Of a stretch of DNA of 36,159 nucleotides, positions 1 through 9,169 are shown in pieces. The notes under the pieces are model-generated. The model saw only the letters and a list, made by a program, of their open reading frames with translations, ran no database searches and was not told the DNA's origin. The translations under genes were made by a program, and so were the position numbers. The DNA lies in assembly GCA_024811115.1 (NCBI GenBank), contig JAKOGH010000739.1:1-36159 (forward strand). The letters run 5' to 3'. Within the stretch, counting starts at the first letter, position 1, and the number at the start of each line of letters is the position of its first letter. The stretch comes from Terana coerulea (taxonomy: Eukaryota; Basidiomycota; Agaricomycetes; Polyporales; Phanerochaetaceae).

Positions 1-1829
1 TGGTATGAGCACGCCCGCACAACGCCTGCCAGCAATGCCGAGATTGAGCTTGCATTGGCCGTGAACCTGCTAGGAAGTCTCTTCCGGCGACAGCGATCCA
101 CTCAGGTGTGCTCTATATCATTGCAACTTTGTGGCATTTGGCTGATCCCGCTGACTTGTAGTTCGCTGAGGCTTAGCGCGTCAGCGCAGCTGCTCCGATG
201 AGAGCCGAGGCTGCTCTTGAACATGGTGCGCCCGTTTGTGGCGTCGTAAGATGCGTATGGACGCCCGGTGCGTATTCAAGGCTGCCTCAGTGATTGTGCC
301 AGCGACTAACTGCGAAATAGGTGGCTGGCGACAACGACCCTGGAGCACTCGCCGTTGCTCACAAGTCTCTTCCCAAACCTCTCCCTGCCCCGGGCCTGGA
401 CTACTGCGCCCACCCGCTCAAGTTCTGCAGCCAGCTCGCCCAGTGGCTGTAGACCAAGCAAGAGCTACTGAGATGCGAGATGGAGCGCTGCAAAGCCAAG
501 GGCCAGGCCGTCCGCTAAGGAGTACTTCATGCATGCGTTGCCGGCGTTGAGCACAAGGCCACCTGCTGGAATAATGCTGTCGCTGCACGGCGTTCTGGAG
601 GGCAGCAACGAATGCACTGCACCGCTCCGCCCGCAGCTTGCAGCGCGCAGTCTCATTCGCGGTCCGCATTGGCATCCTGGCCACCCGCGCCTTGAGTATC
701 CCGGCCGGTTGGCAGTGATGCAGACCTCTGCGTTCACTGCTGGGTTGTTGAGAGCCTGCAGCATCAACGCCTGGCGGCGTACAGTGGCAGCTTGAGAGGT
801 ACACTTGGCGCCGCCTTTGCGCTAGCCTGCCCATATACAGCAGGGACCTGAAGATAACACCCGCGTGTGCCTGCGTGCACTCATGGATGGATATAAGGGC
901 ATGTTTGCTGCCTGCCAGACCCGCAATGCAACCAAGGAAGAGAGAAGGCCACGTACTGCGCGCCTGCAGGAGCTACAGCGCCGCACTCTTGATATGGCCA
1001 ATATGGAGGCGCTTACAAAGTCCGCAGCGCAATGGTTGCGTAGAGGCTAAGTCCTATCTCTGTGCGCACGGATAGCTATGGCGGGCCGGTGCCCTACCAG
1101 TTGGCAGGTTTGAACCCGATGGTGGTGTTTGCATCTGCGTGCTTCAAGCTTATAGGGTCTTGCTGGAATCACAGTTTATTATGTCCCGCGCCTTTCTAGA
1201 GTTGCGCAGCTAACTACAAATGCCAGAAAGTGTTTTTACCTTATCAAAAGAGCCTGGAAGGTTGGCCGAAGTCTGAGTTTTAGTTTCTAAGTGCATCTTC
1301 CAGATAGAACAGGCCCTTCGGCCGGGTATGTTCTGCAATATTTGGGCGCTTACTAAAGTCGAACAGAGCTTCCTGCACTGCGAAACGAGTGACGGCCGAC
1401 GACAAACACCAGGTCCTTCCCGACGGCGCGTCCAGCCGCACGCCAGGGGGCAGTCCCAGTGGATTTCGACCTCCCGGAGGACGTTCAGATCGCGTCTGAG
1501 GCTTCAGCCGGAAAGCGCAGTGCTGCTTTGCGGCGACAGCCTGAAGAACCGCGCGCCCGAAGACATAGACGACCAGACCTGCGCTCGCAGCAACGAGCTA
1601 GGCATTGCTGGCGCAGGCAGACTCTGGACAGCGCTCTCCAACCGGTCAGCTGGCTGGCGTACAGTTGGCCAGCAGACTGGCACCCAGGCGTCTGCCAGGA
1701 ATATGGATTCTGTCCAGTGGAGCCGCTGGCTGGATTGCGCCTGTCACTTCCGCCAGCTAGATTTCGAGCGTCGTTTGCATCGACGTGCAGACCACCACGA
1801 CGTGCGCTTGTAGTCTTAATTGGTGAGCG
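1..1829. other. Unassigned region, no recognisable gene
   Basis: I recognise no domain here. Short open stretches exist on both strands, up to 161 codons on + at 1328-1813 and 138 on - at 418-834, but they overlap each other in the CpG-rich sequence and none shows a family motif. A + frame near 410-580 reads like protein with several Cys and charged residues (for example QLAQWL and KQELLRCEMERCKAKGQAV) but is broken by stops. A Lys/Arg/Glu-rich stretch at 925-1050 could be a coiled coil. The AT-richer part 1080-1325 holds nothing I can support. This may be degraded host-gene sequence. Confidence 0.4.
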
Positions 1830-1869
1830 TTGGTTGCATGCCTTGGTATGTATTCGTGTGGCTTGATGG

Positions 1870-2400
1870 CGCTTCCCCACAGAACCCACCGGATTCCATC
1901 TCCATCCTCAGCACGCCCGACTAACACGAAGGACGGAGACATTTGCTGCCGGTACGTAGCATATGACGCTCGGCGGGCGTGTTTACCAACCGCGTTGCTC
2001 AGCGCTGCGGAGAACTGGCGCTGGAAGGCGTCCCTGAAGCTTGCGCCGGCGTCGAAGGAACCTGGCATCGGTGCGACGTGCTGGGACGGCAAGATCGCCT
2101 CATGCGCTCCGTGCGCTGGTGCTCATGGGTGATTAGAAATGGAGGAAATCCGAGTATACTTCCAGGATGAGCACGGCGATATCCGCGAATGCCGTGTCTG
2201 GTTTAACTGCGAACGGTGAGGATCGTGCCTTGCCGTTCACCGATGGTTTTAACCGGGCCGTCAACCAGGACTCTATTCTCTCTGCAAAGCATGTTCTAAT
2301 GCAACTACTAGATTGGAGACATCGCCGCCGTGTCCTGGAAGTCACCCGCTGGAGCCGTTGAGATCAGGTTTGTACACGGCTTCTTCTGGTCATATTTGCG
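1870..2400 (+). pseudogene. Fungal fucose-specific lectin-like remnant
   Basis: Three short stretches in different + frames look like blades of the fungal fucose-specific lectin (AAL-type beta-propeller) family. Near 2045-2100 there is PGIGATCWDGKI, at about 2140-2200 IRVYFQDEHGDIREC, and at about 2325-2385 DIAAVSWKSPAGAVEIRFVHG. In that family each blade repeats a pattern of the type 'GTxIAAVxW...IRVYYQD..G.IRE', so the spacing and residues fit. The frame changes and stops between the pieces mean no intact protein is made. The family binds L-fucose with a six-bladed propeller; this copy would hold two or three blades at most. The next host remnant, an acetyl-CoA synthetase, lies on the same strand about 0.5 kb downstream. 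The identification rests on motif likeness only. Confidence 0.5.
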
Positions 2401-2915
2401 CCGACTAGTCACGGCGCAGACTGTTCTTCCAAGAGGCCAGCACAAGGATTGTTGAGTTGGGATCGCCTGGTGGGCGCTGGTTGCGGTACGTCCGATGATA
2501 CCTCCAACTTACATGCGTGACTCATGCGGGGCACGCCTGCTGCAGCGGGGAATTCACTGCCGACGCTCTCCTCAACACCAACACTATCGCCTTTGTTCGC
2601 AGCGCGCGTGCGTTGGAGCTGTTTTCTCTAAGTGTCATGTAGGCTGGCCGCTCCAAGGTGGGTGGCCTCGCAGTACCGCCTTCAGCCACAGCGCTGACCA
2701 ATACCGGTGCAGAGACTCTACCAGCAGGTCACCGCAGGCCAGCATGGCTGGCTAAAACCTGTGCCGATTGCCTGCATCGACTCGACCGCAAATTGCGCCA
2801 GGTCTTGGATCGGGCAACACTTTGCTGGTAAGCTTCCCGCCGGCATTGAACAGCGCGTGGTGCTCACGGCATCGCAGGCGACGTCGAAGATCTCGATCAG
2901 CAAATCATCTCGTAG
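2401..2915. other. Unassigned spacer between two gene remnants
   Basis: No recognisable domain. The + frame at 2707-3108 is open but low in complexity and overlaps the start of the acetyl-CoA synthetase remnant. The upstream acetyl-CoA synthetase core that should precede 2930 is not visible here, so that gene is truncated or too decayed to read. Confidence 0.4.
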
Positions 2916-2929
2916 GTGTTCGTCCGGTC

Positions 2930-4145
2930 AAGCAGCGCCGGTGTTGCCGCCATCGGGCTCGAGTTCACGGACGGCACCTGGCAGGCAGTCGCCGCGCACT
3001 CCGCCGTCTTCTCCGCCGAGTCACTCAGCAGCCGCGTCAATAATTGCAATTCGCGCATCGTGTTCTACGCGGCGTGCGCGCGATCGCGATCAAGCAGCTC
3101 GCGGATAAGGCAGTCGACCGGTGCCCGCTCGTCGAGCACGTGCTTGTACTCAAGCAAACGACCCCCTGGTGAACTTTGTCGAGGGGCGGCTGCTGACATG
3201 AGAAGGCTGCGAAGGTGCCCAACTTCTGTCCACCTGCGCTGTTGAATTGATGGCTCGCCGCACATCGTCTATGCAAGCATTTGGCCGCCGATCACTGCGC
3301 ATTTGTTGAATGCTTTTTAGACCCATGGATCCACTGGAAAGGCGAACGCCGTCATGCACACCGCCGGCGGTTTCATGCTCGGCGGTGCTATGTCCTGCAA
3401 GCATATCTTCGGCGTGCACTCCGACGACAAGTTTCGGTGCATGGCTGACCTCGGATACTCAGGTCGCTGGTCACAGCCTGGCATTCATCTCAATAGCTCA
3501 CGGAGTCTTCAAGTATCTGACATATGCTCCGTAGCTACCTCGTCTACATCCCGTTTGCGAACGGCTTCGCCGCCGTCGTCCTCAAGCCCATGCTCGTTTA
3601 CGCCCTCCCACTTCAGTGGCCCCATCTACCGGCACGAGCTCACGCACTTCTACCCGGCGCCCACCGCCGTCTCCGCGAGGCGCACGTCGAGAAGACCGAC
3701 CTGAGCTCGCTCCTCGTCATCAGCTCCGTCAGCGAGCTGATGCACCCCAAGGTGTGGCGCTGGCTCAAACGCCACGTCTGGCGCGAGCAGGGTGCCGTCG
3801 TCGACATTGCTTCGAGACCGGGAAAGGCTTGATCGCTGTCTCTCCCGTCTCTAGCGCAATTGAGTGCAAACCTGGCTCCGCGACGCTGCCGTTCCTGGGC
3901 ATCGAGGCGGCGCTGCTAGACGCGGCCGCAGGCAAGTAGCTCAGGGATGACATCGTCGAGGGCGTGCTGGTGTGCAAGAACACGCGGGCGCCGATTGCGC
4001 ACAGCTACTGCAGGGCCGCGACAGGTGGTTGGACGTCTACCTAAGGGTGAGTGGTGTCGGCTCTTATGCCGCACAAACAGCTAAACTGGCGGTATAGCCG
4101 CACCTTGGCTACTTCTACGCCGGCCACGGTGCCGTCCGCGACAAG
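2930..4145 (+). pseudogene. Acetyl-CoA synthetase (AMP-forming) pseudogene
   Basis: Acetyl-CoA synthetase activates acetate with ATP and CoA. Colinear pieces of the family appear in order across all three + frames: HSAVFSAESLSSRVN (about 2997-3040), DKAVDRCPLVEHVLVLKQT (about 3105-3162), the ATP-loop GSTGK within THGSTGKANAVMHTAGG (about 3321-3371), KHIFGVHSDDKFRCMADLG (about 3400-3456), LTHFYPAPTAV (about 3633-3665), then DLSSLLVISSVSELMHPKVW and AIECKPGSATLPFLGIEAALLD up to about 3920. GYFYAGHGAVRDKE (about 4104-4147) corresponds to the GYFYTGDGAARDKDG motif. The normal TSGSTGKPKG loop is altered, many frameshifts separate the pieces, the N-terminal ~200 residues are missing, and nothing after the GYFYTGD motif is visible, so the C-terminal domain with the catalytic Lys is lost. 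It is a decayed host gene or duplicate and not part of a transposon. Confidence 0.87.
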
Positions 4146-4655
4146 GAATGTCGCGTTCGCTGATCATATGTTGGGCTAGGGCTGAGCCCGACCGCTAGCA
4201 GCTGGTGATTTGCGAGAACAAGGCCCGTGGGCTTGGCCCACAGCGTGCCTGGGAGGATGAGAACAACTGGTACGACGGGATGATTGAAACAAGTCAAGTG
4301 AATGGAACGCTTCAAGACCGCCAATGTCGCAAAATCGACGTTCAGCTCACATTCAGTATGACCGTCGTCATCGCAGCCATCGCACCCGACGCAGACGTCC
4401 CTTTGCGGTTGCTGGAGTTGCGGCCGATGCCTGCTAGCGTGTGTGTTACTTAGTCGAAATGGAATTGTCCTCACAGGACAATTCCATTTCAATTAAGGTA
4501 TACAATGACTGGACCTCAAGGGTATGCTGGCCGACATCCAGCGCAGGCAACTGGTAGAAAGAGAAGCGCCAGGATTTGAGGTATAGTAGAAAACCTCACT
4601 GAGAAATTACATGTCAGAGTTTACTACAAGAAATTAGCCAGCAGGGGTGGTGGCA
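4146..4655. other. Spacer with a perfect hairpin, no gene
   Basis: This lies between the acetyl-CoA synthetase remnant and the 3' end of the minus-strand membrane-protein gene. Both strands have open stretches of 80-125 codons (for example 4205-4453 + and 4115-4492 -) with no recognisable family. The only clear structure is the hairpin at 4456-4490, listed separately. Confidence 0.5.
4456..4490. repeat. Perfect 16-bp inverted repeat, 3-nt loop
   Basis: The arms gaaatggaattgtcct (4456-4471) and aggacaattccatttc (4475-4490) are exact reverse complements separated by cac. The feature sits about 165 bp downstream of the stop of the minus-strand gene ending at 4656. It could be a short foldback repeat, a solo transposon end, or an RNA hairpin in a 3' region. 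I see no target-site duplication around it. Confidence 0.8.
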
Positions 4656-5662
4656 TTAGTGAATTTCTAGCCTTAGCCTCGCTCCCCCAGTTACACCAGA
4701 TGCAGACAGAGGGTCCATGCTAGCACACTCCTGCCATTCACCTGCGCTTGCTTCATAAAGAATGCTAAGTCTGCATTGTAGTAATCAGCTGCATTCCAAT
4801 GCATAAAGCAGACTCATACCTGGAAATGCTAACATCAAGATCTTCATCTAAAAAGCCATTGTATTGTGCATCGCGGGTAGCAATGGCGGCTATGCTACTG
4901 CCTGTCAGACGAAGGGCTGCTTCAGCCAAATATGTGATAGTGCCTGATCCTGCTTGAACTTGTATAGTGGTATCTGGAGGATATGAGATTGAAGGAATAA
5001 TAAATCATAAATTCAATTACCTGATGTAGCTGAGGAAGTGGCTAAATCCTTGAAAGGGTCGTCATCTGAACCAGAGGCTTGGGGCAACCGGTGCTTGTGG
5101 AAGCCAAAGTCCAAGGGGCTCACTGGACTTGGTTCAAACAACCCCAGATGCTTTCTGCGAGGTGTTTGTAGGTCTGAAGCTTGGTAGAATGAACAAGGGA
5201 AAGAGCTTGTCAATCAGTAGGTGCCTTACCATACTGCAGGTCGTCGGTGTGGATGGTAAGTGCAAGAACTCCTGCTGTTGTCCGCATCACCTGCCAGTCC
5301 CTCATGGAGATTGGCTCAGGGAAGGGGGTGGTTATAGGTATCAGGTGGACCTTGGTGGTCGGTGGGATGGAGAAACTTCGTGCGGAGCTTAGTGACCAAG
5401 TCCTACAACTCTGATTAGAGCTTACATTATATAGATCAACCTCTCTCACCTCCAAGTTTTCATATCGTTTAACGGCGATCACATCGGACTGTCCATAGGT
5501 GACGAGAGCGTGGTTGGAGGGGGTAGGAGCTAGTGGGGACACAATCACGGGAGGGATATCAGGACTTGGCGCAGGACTAGGGGCTTTCTGCCGACGCTGC
5601 CAAACCAGCAGAGCCATTAAAACAATAGTGTGAGCGGCGCAAAGCAAGGCAGTCATAAGCAT
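4656..5662 (-). CDS. Four-exon gene, small signal-anchor membrane protein (unknown)
   Basis: I do not recognise the family. The model is exon 1 5230-5662, exon 2 5021-5179, exon 3 4820-4973 and exon 4 4656-4770, with introns of 50, 47 and 49 nt that all begin GT and end AG. The summed coding length is 861 nt, exactly 287 codons including the stop, and the frame is open throughout. The chosen start (5662) places a hydrophobic segment at residues ~1-21 (MLMTALLCAAHTIVLMALLVW), followed by the basic WQRRQK and a Pro-rich stretch (about 27-47), as in a type II signal anchor. An Asp-rich stretch GSDDDPFKD lies in exon 2, and the C-terminal part (TGSSIAAIATRD) looks globular. The same frame extends upstream to an ATG at 5950, giving 382 residues, but that extension is Arg-rich and unconvincing. 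It is the only clearly unbroken gene in the window. Confidence 0.65.
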
Positions 5663-6370
5663 AGATGCTATGGGGTGAGTTGGTGTGGGGGTGGCTGAAG
5701 TGTTGGACGGACGCAAACACGGAGTATGGCGCCAACCCAAGGGTCTTCCGTTGAGGGTAGGCTCTTCCGGCCGTAACCCAACCACAGGGTCACAAACCCT
5801 AGCGCGCACGTGCTGCACGTGCGCTTTAACCCTAAGCGGGCGCTTAGACGCAAGCTGCCCTTCGTGCTTCCGCCGCGTACTTGTGCAGCGTGCTGCTTCC
5901 TTCTCGCCGCTTCTCTGAATCTCATCGTCTCTGTTTGTGTGCATCTCCATTCACTTCTCATTCGATCTCATGGCGCGCAGTTCGCAGCTTTGGAAGAACG
6001 CTCCCCTCTGGATTGTTCCGCTGGCCTAGAACTATCCAATCGACCTCCGCTTGTTGATATCCCAAACCCTCTACGCTCTTCACTACCTTCCCAGTTCGCC
6101 AATTTCTTCCTCCTTTTTCCCTCCAGCACTGCCGCATTGCCTATGTCTCCGATTTCTCACCCTGGTCACCTCTGTCTCCGATTTCCACGCTGGTTTGGTT
6201 CACCACCGCACCGCTGATGCAATCCAAGCCAATCTTCTCCAATCTCATCTCAAACTGACTCAGGTATGCATGCTGTTTCCTACTTGCTTGCGGACCTAAC
6301 GGCGCCTTACACTAGGTCCCGCTGGCAACTTTACTCGCCCGTGATTAATCCACCAATCTCTGCTCAAACA
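5663..6370. other. Upstream region of the membrane-protein gene, no clear gene
   Basis: This stretch lies upstream of the minus-strand gene starting at 5662 and probably holds its promoter and leader. On the + strand it becomes pyrimidine-rich (about 6040-6260, runs of CT, TTCC and CTCC), as in fungal promoter or 5' UTR sequence, so a divergent + gene may begin near 6260-6600. No TATA box or domain is clear. Confidence 0.35.
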
Positions 6371-6390
6371 CGCTCCCCTCAGACATATCT

Positions 6391-6499
6391 ACATACCCCA
6401 GCATTGTTCTCTCAACATCCCCCGCCTCGTATATCAGCCGCGTACATACCCCAGCATTGTCAGTTCTCTCAACATCACCCGCCTCATATATCAGCCCCG
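6391..6499 (+). repeat. Two tandem ~55-bp direct repeats
   Basis: A unit starting acataccccagcattgt occurs at 6391-6443 and again from 6444. The copies differ by a 3-bp insertion (cag) and a few substitutions, for example cctcgtatatcagccgcg versus cctcatatatcagccccg. They are adjacent and in the same orientation. The sequence encodes a His/Pro-rich peptide in one + frame but looks like a duplicated non-coding segment. Confidence 0.8.
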
Positions 6500-6593
6500 C
6501 CTACCAGGTCGATCAAGGTCGAAAGTCATCTCTCCACACCTCCGCTCAGGGCTCCCAGAGTTGCTCAATCCGAGACGCGCAGAAAAACAAAAC

Positions 6594-7470
6594 ATGTCAC
6601 TCGGCTGGTTGGTGAGTCTCCGCTCCCCGGGCATGCTACAGGTCTCGTTTGGATGTCCACCACTTACACACCGCTCATGGCCGCTTGTGTTCGCAGATCA
6701 AGCTGTCAGCTCACTCGACATCTGGCATCCGGACGACATACCTCATGTGTTCCGGATGTCGGCTCAACCTGCACCTTCCACCTCGGCCGTTGGCGAGAAG
6801 CAGGCTTCGCCCATCGACATACCCCTCATGCAACTCCCCATGCGCAACATTCAACTCCCGTCCCTCATATCTTTCTCGCAATCAACAGCTTTCCCCTCTC
6901 CCACGATAACCTCTAGCGTCGCAAGCTCGCCCGAGGGATTGCAGGACTATTCGATTTCCACGCGAGGATCCGTACGCAATGTGCTCAGGCGCTCCCGTAG
7001 GCTCCGATGTGAGCGGTTGGGGCGCGCGCGGCGCCCTCGGTAACGTCGTCTGACAGGAGAAGGGCGCGCGCGGCCGGCTCGTGCTCCCCATCGGCCAGTG
7101 GCTCAAGAAGACTAACATGTTCTCCAGGTGCACGTCTCACTGAAGTGTGCACTGGCACAGCGGTCGACTCAGGTGTTGATGTGGGCATCTGCAGCACGCT
7201 CTCGCGCAAGTTCGTCGCGTCGAACGGCCGCGAGCACCGCTGGATCCACCGCGGCGTCGCCGGGCACGAGTGGACGCTCGTCACCTCTGCGCCCTCCGCC
7301 TCCGCCATCCCATCCTCGCCGTCCCCCTCTCCGCCTAACCGCCGACATCTTTCCTGTCAGGCTCCCCGTCATCCAGCGCGCCGCTCGGCGTTGCGAGCTA
7401 CACGCTGCGCCCGCCCGAGCGCGCCGCGTACGGCACCAGGGCCATCTCAATCTCAGTAGTACTCAGTTCA
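6594..7470 (+). pseudogene. DUF6593-like basidiomycete gene remnant
   Basis: A + frame around 7197-7265 gives SRKFVASNGREHRWIHRG followed by VAGHEWTL, and about 150 bp later another frame gives VASYTLRPPERAAYGT (about 7390-7440). In basidiomycete DUF6593 proteins a 'RKF..sdGREYrW.hRsv.GhEWt' strand is followed by 'lVAhY.LKPPeKpAY.TSGN', so order, spacing and residues match. IGQWLKKTNMF just before (about 7092-7125) fits the preceding segment. A frameshift and a Ser/Pro-rich insertion separate the halves, and the usual C-terminal 'Ilasltimr' tail is not seen. A start at 6594 followed by a GT-AG intron (gtgagt at about 6612 to cag at about 6699) is possible but unproven. The function of the family is unknown. 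Confidence 0.5.
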
Positions 7471-7575
7471 TCACAGGATCTCTCCCTCGCAATCAGCAGC
7501 CGGCCCCTCTCCTACGACAACCTCTAGCTTCGCAAGCTCATCCGAGGGCTTGCAGGACCATTCAATTTCCACGCG
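6871..7575 (+). repeat. Dispersed direct repeat pair, 6871-6963 and 7482-7575
   Basis: About 93 bp starting ctttctcgcaatcaacagc at 6871 recurs from 7482 as tctccctcgcaatcagcag. The shared core includes cctctagc, cgcaagctc and cgagg, and both end in ttccacgcg. By eye roughly four fifths of positions match. The copies are about 610 bp apart, same orientation, and bracket the DUF6593-like remnant, so they may be the edges of a segmental duplication or a dispersed repeat. Confidence 0.75.
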
Positions 7576-8440
7576 TCGCTCCCGTGCGTCAACAGGCGTC
7601 CTGTAGACTGCTTTGCTGTCTGGATGCCATTCATTGCACAGTCCCCGGCATCCTCGAGCGTGAGTGAGGCCATCTCAATGTGTCAGTCTTCTCGGCCCTC
7701 GACATCAACATGAACGACTTCACGGCGCGCCTGCCCACGCTGCTTTTGCACCTCGCGCTGTAGCCTACCGTCGGCTCGGCGCCGCTCTTCCGCGCAGCAC
7801 TTTGCGACTTGCCTACGGGCGGACGAAAGCAAGATCAGGATCGGGTGGACGTGGAGAGTGCGGCAGGAAGGAGCTCACTCTGGCTGAAGAGGAGCTCGAA
7901 GGCGGTGACAATGCACAGGAGCTGGTGCTTTGCCTCTCGTCATACTTTGCACACGGATTTTTGACTGTATGTGCTCAAATGAGAGGTCTTCTCCTCGCCC
8001 CGTCGAATCCATCTTCACCAAACCATCCGTCTACCTTCCGTGCCCTCGACGCAGCTCTCGGCCCCGCTCCGCTCGCGCACATGGTAGACATGTTATTTAC
8101 CCTGCCCCCTCTGTACTAGCATTGCCACAAATATTTAGAATATACAGTACTTCTCATTGGGCAGTGTCTGGTCTGCATTGATTTACCAGTTGTGAGCTGA
8201 TTATATTAGTGCCTGCTGATGATTGTGCCATGCACTTCAGCTGTCAGTTTACTCAATTTCGCTTTGAGTTATGCGGCTACAATGCCAGATTTCTGCCCTA
8301 TGTCACATTATGCTCTATGTCTTAAGTTGTGGTAGTCATATCTTCATTGTAATGAATTGCAAGTTGCGGGCATGCCGGCTGGTCGAGCTCGACCAGCCGG
8401 CATGTCCTCATCTGTCTTTCAAATACAGCGACACCACAAA
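7576..8440. other. Unassigned region before the nested transposons
   Basis: The + frame at 7664-8119 is open for 151 codons but shows no domain I know. From about 8100 the base composition turns AT-rich and non-coding. Apart from the 34-bp palindrome at 8371-8404 I see nothing else supportable. Confidence 0.4.
8371..8404. repeat. Perfect 34-bp palindrome
   Basis: The half-site catgccggctggtcgag (8371-8387) is followed immediately by its exact reverse complement (8388-8404), with no loop. It is GC-rich inside an AT-rich stretch and sits about 80 bp left of the minisatellite that hosts the nested transposons. It could be a fused pair of transposon ends or a protein-binding or recombination site. 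Confidence 0.9.
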
Positions 8441-8584
8441 GCTACTAATAGCCGCCGACCCACTGGCTAGCAGGCTCAGACTCGGAATGGTATCGTGATG
8501 TTGAGTTCTGCTGGCCTTCACAGATGAGAGTGTACTGAAGAGCCATACATGTAGCGGTGATGAAGATTTACTGATCACCACTAC
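8440..8584 (+). repeat. Left part of ~60-bp minisatellite
   Basis: The end of this stretch (gcggtgatgaag...actgatcaccactac, ending 8584) matches the unit at about 14449-14484 (gcagtgatgaagaaccactgactatcactac). An earlier diverged unit shows ctcggaatggtatcgtga near 8490, like ctcgaaatgtaccgcattac at 14602. It is the left part of an array interrupted by the foldback element; the rest continues from 14369. Confidence 0.7.
8582..8584. repeat. Target-site duplication TAC of the foldback element (left copy)
   Basis: TAC here and at 14369-14371 flanks the CACTR termini. Joining the left flank to the sequence after the right copy gives ...cactactcacaatgtaccg, which matches the next minisatellite unit at about 14476-14496. 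This paralogous empty site supports a real 3-bp duplication. Confidence 0.8.
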
Positions 8585-8894
8585 CACTGCGGAACCCAAG
8601 AGATACATCCTAGGGATTTATCGTGTCAACACGTGAAAGTCTAAAACAAAATGACCAGCATAAGTCACGCGGATTGATTAAATATTCCATTTCAGAAGAT
8701 ATACAACTTAAATGAACACGTAAATCTGTGCACCTAACTCTGTATCCTTCTTTAATAACTCACAGAGCTTTATTCTGACAATAAATCCCTTGTATCTCTC
8801 ATAGCTGTTCCATGGATCTATAATAGGTGCATTACTTGTAAGCAACAAGATAAATTCCTTGGACAAATACAAAACAAGTCATACATGTATCCAG

Positions 8895-8902
8895 CATGAA
8901 AT
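8895..8902. repeat. 8-bp target-site duplication of the hAT element (left copy)
   Basis: catgaaat at 8895-8902 is repeated exactly at 13170-13177, immediately outside the two ends of the hAT element. Eight-bp duplications are characteristic of hAT transposons. Confidence 0.95.
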
Positions 8903-9169
8903 TAGTGATGTGCGGGCTTGGCTTGGCCTGAAAGCCCTGGCCTGAGGGCTCAGGGCCTACGTCAACCTCTGACCAAGCCCTGAGCCCGGACCAGGGCTTG
9001 GCTTGGCCCAAGCCAGGGCTTCAGTGCATGCAAAATTTGGGAATGTTATATTATTTCTATACTCTATGCATCATAAATATCCTCATCTTCATCTAAAATA
9101 ACATCCCACCCACTCTCGCCATCCTCTGCAGAGCTGTCTGAGTCATCAGTGGGGGTAGGCCTAACAGTG

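Noticed and set aside
4115..4492. 125-codon minus-strand frame as a gene
   Set aside because: It starts inside the hairpin at 4456-4490, has no recognisable domain, and overlaps the end of the acetyl-CoA synthetase remnant.
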